From: Desulfovibrionales bacterium
GTDB lineage: Bacteria; Desulfobacterota; Desulfovibrionia; Desulfovibrionales; Desulfovibrionaceae
Assembly: GCA_030156255.1 (NCBI GenBank)
Contig: JASGMV010000028.1
Location: 1-48,268 of the forward strand
Length of the DNA: 48,268 nucleotides
Direction: 5' to 3'
Shown: positions 33,697 to 41,282 of the stretch, piece after piece
Layout of the letters: each line of letters begins with the position of its first letter
Position numbering within the stretch: position 1 is the stretch's first letter
Notes under the pieces: generated by a model
What the model was told of the DNA's origin: nothing
The model's database searches: none
The model's input: the letters and a program-made list of their open reading frames with translations, nothing else
Position numbers and translations under genes: made by a program

Positions 33697-34884
33697 ATGC
33701 GCATTCGGCTGACCCGCGAAGCAATCATACCGGACCAGCTGCGCCTGGCCCGCTACGAAAGGCTGCCGGAGCTGGGGCCAAGAATTCTGTTCTTCAGCGG
33801 AGGGACCGCCCTGCGAGACTTGTCCCGGGAGATCATCCGCTATTCGCACAACACCATCCACCTGATCACGCCCTTTGATTCGGGCGGCAGCTCGGCCAAA
33901 CTCCGGCAAGCCTTCCACATGCCGGCCGTGGGCGACATCCGCAATCGCCTCATGGCCTTGGCCGACACCTCGCTGACCGGCAATCCGGCCATCTTCAATT
34001 TCTTCGCCCACCGTTTCCCGAAAGACGCGGAAAACGACCGCCTTCGTTCGGAGCTCGAACTCATCATCCGGGGGCGGCATCGTCTGGTGCAACGGATTCC
34101 CGACCCCATGCGGAAGATCGTCCGCAACAACATCCGATTCTTTCAGGACTACATGCCGGAGCATTTCGATCTGCGCGGAGCGTCCATCGGCAACCTGGCG
34201 CTTACCGGCGGCTATCTCAACAACAGGCGCCAGCTCGATCCGGTCATTTACCTTTTCTCCAAGCTGGTGCAGGTGCGCGGCGAGGTCCGCCCCGTGGTCA
34301 ACAACGACCTGCATCTGGCGGTCACATTGGCCAACGGCGAGACCGTCGTGGGACAGCATATGATCACCGGCAAGGAATCCGCCCCGCTCCCATCGCCTAT
34401 CCGCCGGATGTATCTGGTGAAAAGCCTGGAGGACCCCCAGCCGGCCAGGGCCAAAATTCGCAAAAAGCGGGCGGAGCTCATCCGCTCGGCCGACCTGATA
34501 TGCTACCCCATGGGCAGTTTTTTCTCCAGCATTCTCGCCAACCTGCTGCCTGAAGGCGTGGGGAGGGCCGTGGCCGAAAACCCCTGCCCAAAAATCTTCG
34601 TTCCAAACGGCGGGGAGGATCCCGAAAGCATCGGGTTGAGCTTGCAGGACCGGCTCGATTTCTTGATTCGAGGACTGACAAGCGACGCTCCGGACCGAAT
34701 CTCGCCCGGAGACGTCCTCACGCACGTGCTGCTGGATGCCCACGACAAGTCGCTTCACGGCGGCAAACTCCAAAGCGCGGACGGCTCGGAGTTCGCCCTC
34801 ATCGCAACCCGGCTGGCGAACAAGCAGTCCCGGCCGCTCTTGGACCCGAGGTTGTTGGCCCGCGCCCTTCTCTCCTTGGTCTAG
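33697..34884 (+). CDS. GAK system CofD-like protein
   Basis: 395 residues. N-terminal Rossmann motif ILFFSGGTALRDLSREI (about 29-45), then ITPFDSGGSSAKLRQAF and MPAVGDIRNRLMALAD, the signature of the CofD/YvcK family. CofD makes coenzyme F420 by 2-phospholactate transfer; YvcK (GlmR) binds UDP-sugars. The GAK branch is distinct: no other F420 genes are here, and residues 200-395 differ. Likely a transferase or a nucleotide-sugar binder acting on the cassette's product. ATG chosen after the HprK-like stop with a weak GAGCGC upstream. Confidence 0.87.
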   Translation: MRIRLTREAIIPDQLRLARYERLPELGPRILFFSGGTALRDLSREIIRYSHNTIHLITPFDSGGSSAKLRQAFHMPAVGDIRNRLMALADTSLTGNPAIFNFFAHRFPKDAENDRLRSELELIIRGRHRLVQRIPDPMRKIVRNNIRFFQDYMPEHFDLRGASIGNLALTGGYLNNRRQLDPVIYLFSKLVQVRGEVRPVVNNDLHLAVTLANGETVVGQHMITGKESAPLPSPIRRMYLVKSLEDPQPARAKIRKKRAELIRSADLICYPMGSFFSSILANLLPEGVGRAVAENPCPKIFVPNGGEDPESIGLSLQDRLDFLIRGLTSDAPDRISPGDVLTHVLLDAHDKSLHGGKLQSADGSEFALIATRLANKQSRPLLDPRLLARALLSLV

Positions 34885-34923
34885 GGCGCTTTTCATCCGT
34901 TCAACTTTCGCGAGAAGAGGATT

Positions 34924-36117
34924 ATGGCTGAAAAGACCTATGTTCTCGACACCAACGTGCTGATTGAAAACCCCAAGTGCATTGTGCAATTCCGCAACGG
35001 AGAACAAAACCGCATCGTCATCCCCTACGCCGTCATTCTCGAACTGGACAAACTCAAAAAGGACCAGCGGCTGGGATACGTTGTCAACCAGGCGATCGCC
35101 GTCATCCAATCCGACCAGCTCCTGTCCATTCTGCCGCCGTACCCCATCAGCGAGGAGGCCCTCAAAAAAAACTGCGACGGCTTGATTCTCGAGGAAATCA
35201 AAAACAGTCATCTGGACGATCCCATTTTCGTCACCAACGACCGCATCCTGCAGATCAAGGCCCAGCTTTACTCCATCCGATGCGAAGGCTACCGCGACGC
35301 CAACCCCTTCAAGAGCGAATCCGAGCGCTTCACAGGTTTTGTGGAGCCCGGCGACAACCCGATTCCCAACTCTTTCCGATGGGAGAGCGGACACCCGTAC
35401 TTCCTTGGATTCAATGAAGAAAAAAGCATCGACTACTCCCACAAAGTTTGGGGCGTGAAACCGCGCAGCGTCTATCAGAATCTGGCCATGGAGCTGATGC
35501 TCAACCAGGACATCGACTTGGTCTCCATCCAGTCCGAGGCGGGTTTCGGCAAAACCTATCTGGCTCTCGCCTGCGCTTTGTATCTGGTGCTGGAGGCGAA
35601 GAACAATCCCTTCAACAAGATTTTCGTCGTCAAGCCCGTGGTGGAGATCGGCGCCAAGATGGGCTTTTTGCCCGGGGACATCGAAGAAAAGATGGCGCCC
35701 TACATCCGCTACATTCGCGACCTGGTCGTCAAGCTGCACGAGGGCCGCCAAGCCAACCGGATATTCCTGGACGCCGAGGCCCAGTACGTACGCTTCAACC
35801 CCAACAAGTTCGAAATTCTGCCCATCGCCTACGTCCGCGGCATGAACATCGAAAACGCCGTGGTCATCATCGACGAAATGCAAAACCTGTCGCGCACCGA
35901 GACCCGGGCGCTATTGACCCGCATGTGCGAAGGCGTCAAATGTTTCTGTCTTGGCGACAGCCGCCAGGTGGACAACCCCTATCTCAACGAGACCAACAAC
36001 GGCCTGAACTGGGTGGTGAAAAAGTTCCTGGGCATGCGCAACTACGCCCACATCGTGCTCAAGGGCGAGCGCTCCCGCGGCCCCATCACGGACATGGTGC
36101 TGCGCTCCGGGCTCTGA
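34924..36117 (+). CDS. phoH: PIN-PhoH (PhoH2-type) ATPase
   Basis: 397 residues. N-terminal PIN nuclease-like domain (about 5-130) with D9 in VLDTNVLIENP and acidic residues in LDDPIFVTNDR. C-terminal PhoH ATPase: Walker A with K210 in SEAGFGKTYLA, Walker B D317-E318 in VVIIDEMQN, sensor region in CLGDSRQVDNPYL. PhoH2 proteins are ATP-dependent RNA-unwinding ribonucleases. It lies 39 bases after the CofD-like gene with AGAAGAGG before the ATG and ahead of the cassette terminator, so it probably belongs to the GAK operon. Whether its role is functional or incidental is unknown. Confidence 0.9.
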   Translation: MAEKTYVLDTNVLIENPKCIVQFRNGEQNRIVIPYAVILELDKLKKDQRLGYVVNQAIAVIQSDQLLSILPPYPISEEALKKNCDGLILEEIKNSHLDDPIFVTNDRILQIKAQLYSIRCEGYRDANPFKSESERFTGFVEPGDNPIPNSFRWESGHPYFLGFNEEKSIDYSHKVWGVKPRSVYQNLAMELMLNQDIDLVSIQSEAGFGKTYLALACALYLVLEAKNNPFNKIFVVKPVVEIGAKMGFLPGDIEEKMAPYIRYIRDLVVKLHEGRQANRIFLDAEAQYVRFNPNKFEILPIAYVRGMNIENAVVIIDEMQNLSRTETRALLTRMCEGVKCFCLGDSRQVDNPYLNETNNGLNWVVKKFLGMRNYAHIVLKGERSRGPITDMVLRSGL

Positions 36118-36157
36118 GGCCGCCTGCGCCGCCCTTGCTCTCTCCCTACGCACCTTC

Positions 36158-36203
36158 AAAAGGACCAGCCGGAGGCGCGACAATGTCCGGCTGGTCCTTT
36201 TTT
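36158..36203 (+). terminator. strong Rho-independent terminator ending the GAK-phoH operon
   Basis: AAAAGGACCAGCCGGA (36158-36173), 12-base loop, TCCGGCTGGTCCTTTT (36186-36201), then TT. A 16-bp perfect stem with six T. Usable in both directions between convergent genes. Confidence 0.93.
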
Positions 36204-36245
36204 GTCCCAGCGCATCCAGCCGTGGCTGACCCCAGTCTCTTCCGC

Positions 36246-36722
36246 TCAAAAATTCGCCCAGCTTCCCGATGTCGTTTCCCAATCCGACGGTTCGATTGCC
36301 ATATGCAGCAAAGGAAAAGGCTTTCCCGCTCCATCCACCGGAGACCGGCTCAGCGTCTTGAAGCCCATATGTTCGTAGAATCCGACGGCCGCCGGATTCT
36401 GCTCGTTGACGTCGACCTTGTTTGCGCCAAGCTCGGCGATGGCGAACTCCAGCAGCATCCTGCCGATTCCCTTGCCGCGACTTTGTGGGGCAAGGAAAAG
36501 CATCTCGATTTTTCGTTCGGCCACGCCCAAAAAACCATGCATTCCATCCGACGCATCCACCAGGCAATACAAATCAACAGCCGCAAGATATTCATGCAGG
36601 ATCAACGGCTTGAAAAACTGAATGTCCTCTTCCGACAAGAAATCATGAGTGGCTCGAACGGAAGCCTCCCAAATTTCAACTAGTTGTAGATAATCATTTT
36701 TCTCGGCAGCGACGATACGCAT
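36246..36722 (-). CDS. GNAT family N-acetyltransferase
   Basis: 158 residues. Acetyl-CoA-binding motif A is IEMLFLAPQSRGKGIGRMLLEF (Q-x-x-G-x-G at PQSRGKGIG, about 80-90), followed by VDVNEQNPAAVGFYEHMGFKTLSRSPVD, the motif B Tyr region. Opens IVAAEKNDYLQLVEIWEASVRATHDFL as in the ElaA/YjaB-like GNATs. GGAGGTGTG lies directly before the ATG. Substrate unknown. Convergent with phoH, sharing the terminator, and divergent from the WG-repeat gene. Confidence 0.85.
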   Translation of the reverse strand: MRIVAAEKNDYLQLVEIWEASVRATHDFLSEEDIQFFKPLILHEYLAAVDLYCLVDASDGMHGFLGVAERKIEMLFLAPQSRGKGIGRMLLEFAIAELGANKVDVNEQNPAAVGFYEHMGFKTLSRSPVDGAGKPFPLLHMAIEPSDWETTSGSWANF

Positions 36723-36917
36723 CACACCTCCAAAGGCTTTCCTGCAACAGGAAGCGGCATACACAACGCAGACAGCCCTTACAACCGGGACCGCTCTTCC
36801 CGAGGAAACCAGCCGGCCTCGCCGCCTCAGGCTTCCGCTTGACGGCGCAGCCCCTTGCTTAAAAAGCCATGATCCGACACAATCTTTGACAGCAACAGCC
36901 TTATGACGGGAGCCCTC

Positions 36918-38222
36918 ATGAATGCACACTGGCCCATGACCACGGTGGTCATCGCATTGATCATCATTCTCATAGCCGTGGGCGCCGTGCTCATCCTGTC
37001 TATTCCGGGGGGCCGAAAGGCTTCCCCAAAGAAAACTCCCGCGGCGAAACCCAGCGAAAAAAAGCAGAAAACGACGCAACCGCCGCCCAAGCCGAAAGCC
37101 GCGCCTCCCGCTCCCCGCCTGCAACCAAAAGAACCTGTTCCGGAAACGCCTCCGCTTGACCTGCCGCCGTGGCTGGAGAGGGACGAGGAGGAAGAATCCC
37201 TGGCCCGCCAGGAACTGATTCCTTTTGAGGAAAACGGCTTGTACGGCTACCGGAACTATCGCGGCGAGACGGCCATCCCGCCGGAGTACGAATTCGCCGA
37301 AGAATTCTCCGAAGGCCTGGCCGTTGTGGCCAAGGGCGGAAGCTTCGGCTACATCGACACTGCCGGCGAGACGGCGATCCCCTTGAGCTACGGCGACGCC
37401 CGGGCCTTTTCCGAAGGGCTCGCCGCCGTAATGGAGGATGGCCGCTACGGCTACATCACCAGGAACGCCGACATGGTCATCGCCCCGGAATTCCTTGACG
37501 CCCGGGATTTCTCCGAAGGACTCGCCGCCGCTTCGGATAGTTCCGGCGACTACGGCTATATCGACAAAAGCGGGCACTGGGCCGCGCTCCCCCGCTTCGA
37601 TTATGCAGGCCGGCACCGCCACGGCGTCGCGCCGGTCATGGTCAACGGAAGATTCACCTACGTCAACGCCTTCGGGGCCGAATTGGACCCGCCGGCCGAC
37701 GCCTCCAAAAACGACTTCAACAGGGCCCTGGCTCCCATCCGCAAAAACGGGCTCTACGGCTACGCCACCCGGACCGGAAGGGAGATCATCGACTGCACAT
37801 ACGAGTTCGCCGAACCCTTTTCCGAAGGGCTCGGGCTCATCAAGAAAGACGGGCTCTATGGATTCATCGATCCCACGGGCGCCGTGGCCATTTCGCCGCA
37901 ATACCCCATGGCCAGAGCCTTTTCCGAGAGCCTTTCCTGCGTGGAAATCGACGGCCGGTACGGCTACATCGACGACCACGGGCGGATAATCATCCCGGCG
38001 ACGTTGGAGATGGCCTGGGGCTTCAGCGAAGGTTTGGCCCGTTTCATGGACCAGGAGCGCTACGGATTCATCGACAAGGCCGGCGTCGTGGCGATTCCCG
38101 CGGAATACGAACGCGCCGAAGACTTCCAGCATGGCCTGGCCAAGGTTCGGAAGGACGGGCGGACCATGTACGTGGACGCAGAGGGAGTCAGCGTCTGGGA
38201 GGTCAGGAAGGATTCAGACTGA
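36918..38222 (+). CDS. membrane-anchored WG-repeat protein
   Basis: 434 residues. One N-terminal membrane segment (TTVVIALIIILIAVGAVLIL, about 8-27), a Lys/Pro-rich linker (about 30-85), then ten WG-type repeats of about 35 residues to the C-terminus. The unit is YGYID.TG...IP.EYE.A..FSEGLA.V...G (Phe/Tyr-Gly-Tyr/Phe cores at LYGYRN, FGYID, YGYIT, YGYID and so on). WG repeats form extracytoplasmic beta-sheet arrays of unknown ligand. ATG chosen with GGGAG six bases upstream, five codons after another ATG. The 3' end overlaps motB, which reads the other way, by 20 bases. Confidence 0.82.
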   Translation: MNAHWPMTTVVIALIIILIAVGAVLILSIPGGRKASPKKTPAAKPSEKKQKTTQPPPKPKAAPPAPRLQPKEPVPETPPLDLPPWLERDEEEESLARQELIPFEENGLYGYRNYRGETAIPPEYEFAEEFSEGLAVVAKGGSFGYIDTAGETAIPLSYGDARAFSEGLAAVMEDGRYGYITRNADMVIAPEFLDARDFSEGLAAASDSSGDYGYIDKSGHWAALPRFDYAGRHRHGVAPVMVNGRFTYVNAFGAELDPPADASKNDFNRALAPIRKNGLYGYATRTGREIIDCTYEFAEPFSEGLGLIKKDGLYGFIDPTGAVAISPQYPMARAFSESLSCVEIDGRYGYIDDHGRIIIPATLEMAWGFSEGLARFMDQERYGFIDKAGVVAIPAEYERAEDFQHGLAKVRKDGRTMYVDAEGVSVWEVRKDSD

Positions 38223-38937
38223 AGCTCTTGCTCTGAGGAATGTCCGTGATCTTGGGATGAACAAGGATGGTGATGCGTCGGTTCTGGGCCTGGTTCTTCG
38301 GGATGGCCTGGCCCTGGGCGTCCCGGTTGGGCAGCACGGGTCGCGTGTCCGCCATGCCCAAGATGCTGATCTTGCCGTGAGGAAAACCCAAGTCCTCCAG
38401 ATACCGCGCCACGGCGGCGGCGCGGGCCGCGGAGAGCTCCCAGTTGGAGGGAAACCTCCCGGTGCTGATGGGGATGTCGTCCGTATGCCCTTCGATGGTC
38501 ATGGGATACCCGGCTTTGAGCAGAGGCGCGGCGATGTCGCGCATCAACACCCGGGCTCGCGGCGTCAAATCGGCCTCCCCGGAATCGAAAAACACCGCGC
38601 CCTTGAGCACCACGGCCACGGAGTCGGGCCGCAGCTGCAACTGGACATCCTTGTTGTCTTTGCCCACGCTTTCCGCCAAGGCCAACCGTAGACTCAACAG
38701 CTCGGCCTGCAACGGGTCCACCTTGAACCTGGCCTGGGGCGACGACGCCGGCTTGGCCTTCTCTCCGCCCATGGCGTCGGAAAGATGTTCGGCCACGGCG
38801 TTGTACTTCTCGGGATTGATGTCCGCGATGGACATGATGAGGATGAAAAAGCACAGCAGCAGCGTCATCATGTCCGCGAAGGTCAACGCCCAGTCCCCGG
38901 CCTCCTCTTCAGGCTTTTTCTTCAGCTGCAGGCTCAT
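38203..38937 (-). CDS. motB: flagellar motor protein MotB
   Basis: 244 residues. Stator subunit of the flagellar motor. A short cytoplasmic N-terminus is followed by the single membrane helix with the proton-relay Asp in WALTFADMMTLLLCFF (about D22), then a plug/linker and the OmpA-like peptidoglycan-binding domain (about 130-240) with IEGHTDDIPI and SNWELSAARAAAVARYLED. It follows motA at nine bases and closes the operon. Confidence 0.95.
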   Translation of the reverse strand: MSLQLKKKPEEEAGDWALTFADMMTLLLCFFILIMSIADINPEKYNAVAEHLSDAMGGEKAKPASSPQARFKVDPLQAELLSLRLALAESVGKDNKDVQLQLRPDSVAVVLKGAVFFDSGEADLTPRARVLMRDIAAPLLKAGYPMTIEGHTDDIPISTGRFPSNWELSAARAAAVARYLEDLGFPHGKISILGMADTRPVLPNRDAQGQAIPKNQAQNRRITILVHPKITDIPQSKSFSLNPS

Positions 38938-38946
38938 GGCTCGAAA

Positions 38947-39750
38947 TTATTTCCTGGACGCAACCGGCTTGCCTCCCTGGTCGGCCTTGAACGAGGCCCA
39001 CTTCCTCGGCGGCAGATAGCCTTGAAGCTTGTCCTTTGCGATGGCGGCGGGCGTCTTGTCCTTGATGAACAGGATGCCGTCCCGCACGACGCACATCAGG
39101 TTGACGATGTCGTCGATGCGCCGCTCCACCTTGATCGCTATGGGCCTGAAGAGCATGTTGGCGAACAGAGCGCCGTAGAGGGTGGTCGTCAAAGCCGTGG
39201 CCATGGCCGGCCCGAGCCCGGCGATGTCCGAGCCCATGGCCTGCATCATGGCGATGAGGCCGATGAGCGTGCCGATGATTCCAAAGGCCGGAGACAACCC
39301 GGCCATGGTCTTGTAAATGCCCGCGGCCGCGATTTCCTTTTCATGGTATTGCTGGATGCGATTATCCAAAATCTCCCGAATTTCCTCGCTGGAATATCCG
39401 TCGATAACCATTTGCAACCCCTGGCGCATGAAGTCGTTTTCGATCTTCGGCAGCCGCTTCTCCAGGCTCGCCTCGCCGCCGCGCGTCACTTCCTTGTTCA
39501 GGTCGACCAGAGCGGTGATGTAGGACTGCACGGGCAACTCCTCGGCCTTGAACGCCGTGACGAACACGCCGAGCACGCGCATGACCTCGCGCATCGGATA
39601 GCAGATGAAGGTCGCGGCGATGGTGCCGCCGCCTACGATAGCCAGCCCCGGCAGGTTGATGAACACATCCACCGAGTCCGTGGACGTGTAGGTCGCCACG
39701 GCCAGAATGGCGACGCCGCACAGGATGCCGATAATGGTTGCGATGTTCAT
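38947..39750 (-). CDS. motA: flagellar motor protein MotA
   Basis: 267 residues. Four membrane helices (about 3-20, 31-50, 147-168, 178-200). Key sites: conserved prolines region GLSPAFGIIGTLIGLIAMM, the cytoplasmic loop with charged residues KENDFMRQGL that interact with FliG, and IVNLMCVVRDGILF. Together with MotB it forms the proton-driven stator. Its ATG overlaps the stop of the upstream cNMP-binding/FliG-like gene by four bases, so the three genes are translationally coupled. Confidence 0.95.
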   Translation of the reverse strand: MNIATIIGILCGVAILAVATYTSTDSVDVFINLPGLAIVGGGTIAATFICYPMREVMRVLGVFVTAFKAEELPVQSYITALVDLNKEVTRGGEASLEKRLPKIENDFMRQGLQMVIDGYSSEEIREILDNRIQQYHEKEIAAAGIYKTMAGLSPAFGIIGTLIGLIAMMQAMGSDIAGLGPAMATALTTTLYGALFANMLFRPIAIKVERRIDDIVNLMCVVRDGILFIKDKTPAAIAKDKLQGYLPPRKWASFKADQGGKPVASRK

Positions 39751-40913
39751 GCGACCGAGCCCTTGCTCTCTTTAATCATCTCGATCAGCTCCATCTGGAC
39801 GTCCTCGGCCTCCGCGTCGCTGACGTGTCGTCCGCCGGATTCTTCTTCGATGGCGGCGGCGATTTTCTTGGAAAGATTGGCCGTGATCTTGCTCTTCGCG
39901 TGCTCCTCCGCAATGGCCAGGAGCACGCCGATTTTGTAGTAGCCGAGCTTTCCGAAAACCTCCTTGAGGGTGGCGTTGTCCAGAAACACGATATCGTTGA
40001 CGTCCTCGAAATCTTCCGGCTTTTTCTTCTTTTTCTGGACTTTCTTGAAGAAGTCCCGGCCCTGCTCGTCGGCCCAGGCGAACGCCCTGGTTTTGTGAAA
40101 GAAAAACAACGTCTCCGGGATGTCCTGGTTGCCGATCTTCTTGTAAATCACTTCCGGTTCGGCTTCGACGTAGTTGGCGAAGGTCGGAATGTCCACATAT
40201 TGCAATTCGCTGGTCAGGCTGAAGTCGGTCTTTTGCAATTCGCTGTGCAAGCTCTCGGCGACCTGGATGAAGTTGTCCGGCGTATTGATCTTCACGTATT
40301 TTTCAGAAAACGTTTTGGAGCTTTTCAGGCTGGTCAGCTCTACGATGTTCAGTTTGCTCAGGCGATTGAGCACGTCTTCAATCTCCAGGTCCGTGCTCAG
40401 GATGATGTCTTTCACCACCTTTGAAAAGTGGTTGACGTTGACGCCCAACCCATGGTTGGCGACCTTTCTTGCGTCCTTTTGCGGCATGTTGATGTGGTTG
40501 CGAAACTCCAGGTCCAGAATGCGGCAGATGGAAAGAAAGGTGGATTTGTGGCCTTTTTCGGGGACCATGGTGTCCGCCTTCTGCAGACGGCGGATCAGCA
40601 GCTTGGTCAGAAATTGTATGGTGCGCGGACATTGGTTGAGCAGGCTCGACAGCAATTGCTCGGTCAGGATCACCAGATCGCAATATTCCGCGGCTTCGGC
40701 GTCGGCCGTGCGTTGGGATTTGTTGATGACCCCCATCTCTCCGAAGATCTCTCCCTCCCGCAGTTTGGCCAGGATAATTTTTTTATTGTTGATATTCTTG
40801 CATATATTCACCGACCCTTTCTTGATCATATATGCAACATTGCTGGGCTGTCCTTCCTTGAAGATTGTCTGGCCCTTGTAAAAAGATTTAATGTTGGCAA
40901 CCATGGACTTCAT
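39747..40913 (-). CDS. cNMP-binding regulator with FliG-C-like tail, coupled to motAB
   Basis: 388 residues. N-terminal cyclic-nucleotide-binding fold (about 7-110: FYKGQTIFKEGQPSNVAYMI, GEIFGEMGVINKSQRTADAEA). A Crp-like helical/winged region follows (about 110-215; FSKVVKDIIL...VLNRLSKLNIVEL). The last 90 residues (299-388) match the FliG middle/C-terminal pattern: DIVFLDNATLKEVFGKL, GVLLAIAEEHAKSKITANLSKK, VSDAEAEDVQMELIEMIKE. The section between (about 225-295) also reads as FliG-like helices. FliG is the rotor protein that MotA acts on, and this gene shares ATGA with motA. The match is by eye; role in motor control is inference. Start may also be three codons later (MVANIKSF). Confidence 0.72.
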   Translation of the reverse strand: MKSMVANIKSFYKGQTIFKEGQPSNVAYMIKKGSVNICKNINNKKIILAKLREGEIFGEMGVINKSQRTADAEAAEYCDLVILTEQLLSSLLNQCPRTIQFLTKLLIRRLQKADTMVPEKGHKSTFLSICRILDLEFRNHINMPQKDARKVANHGLGVNVNHFSKVVKDIILSTDLEIEDVLNRLSKLNIVELTSLKSSKTFSEKYVKINTPDNFIQVAESLHSELQKTDFSLTSELQYVDIPTFANYVEAEPEVIYKKIGNQDIPETLFFFHKTRAFAWADEQGRDFFKKVQKKKKKPEDFEDVNDIVFLDNATLKEVFGKLGYYKIGVLLAIAEEHAKSKITANLSKKIAAAIEEESGGRHVSDAEAEDVQMELIEMIKESKGSVA

Positions 40914-41053
40914 CGCCTCACCTTGGGTGTCGTTATCGTCGCGTGGGGGAGAATCCCGCAGGAAGAACTCACAGTTTGTTGAACATCCTACAAGATTTGT
41001 TGCCTATATACAACCACAAGGGAAAGCCTCCTGGACCTTTTAACGGAGATTCC

Positions 41054-41245
41054 ATGACGTCCAAAACTCCTTTGGCTTCACTGAACTCCGTGTTCTTCCG
41101 ATTGGGTTGTACAGCGTTCGACGGCCCGGCCATGACTCTCTACATCAGGGAGGCCCATGCAAGCTGGCGAAAGCTGGGGAAGGGGAAAACCGCTTTCCGC
41201 GCAAAAGTGGTTTTCCCCTTCCCCCAAAACTTTTATCGACGATGA
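41054..41245 (+). pseudogene. truncated chromate transporter (ChrA) N-terminus
   Basis: An ATG with GGAG upstream opens a frame of 63 codons. Residues 7-37 (LASLNSVFFRLGCTAFDGPAMTLYIREAH) follow the ChrA start pattern FLRLGxTAFGGPAMxxYIRE, with Asp in place of the first Gly. Similarity stops at about residue 42, exactly where the repeat hairpin begins; the remaining residues (GKGKTAFRAKVVFPFPQNFYRR) are encoded by the hairpin. Full-length ChrA is about 190 or 400 residues, so nearly all of the gene is missing. Confidence 0.6.
41176..41224. repeat. 16-bp-arm hairpin, second copy of the repeat at contig start
   Basis: Left arm 41176-41191 and right arm 41209-41224 are perfect complements (GGGGAAGGGGAAAACC type), with extra pairing inside. 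AAAAGTGGTTTTCCCC... is shared with 111-133. It lies 59 bases downstream of the serB stop and could terminate serB; it also ends the ChrA similarity. Confidence 0.7.
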
Positions 41246-41282
41246 TCAAAGTTGCGGCGCAAAAGGTCGGGACGGCGCGCCG

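Larger units (their letters stand above)
40914..41282. other. 369-bp region with a transporter remnant and a repeat hairpin
   Basis: Between cNMP-FliG and serB, both on the minus strand. It contains the chromate-transporter remnant and the 49-bp hairpin listed separately. Nothing else recognisable. Confidence 0.6.

Noticed and set aside
33406-35883. Very long minus-strand frame opposite the CofD-like and phoH genes
   Set aside because: Shadow frame with unnatural composition; the plus-strand proteins have clear domains.
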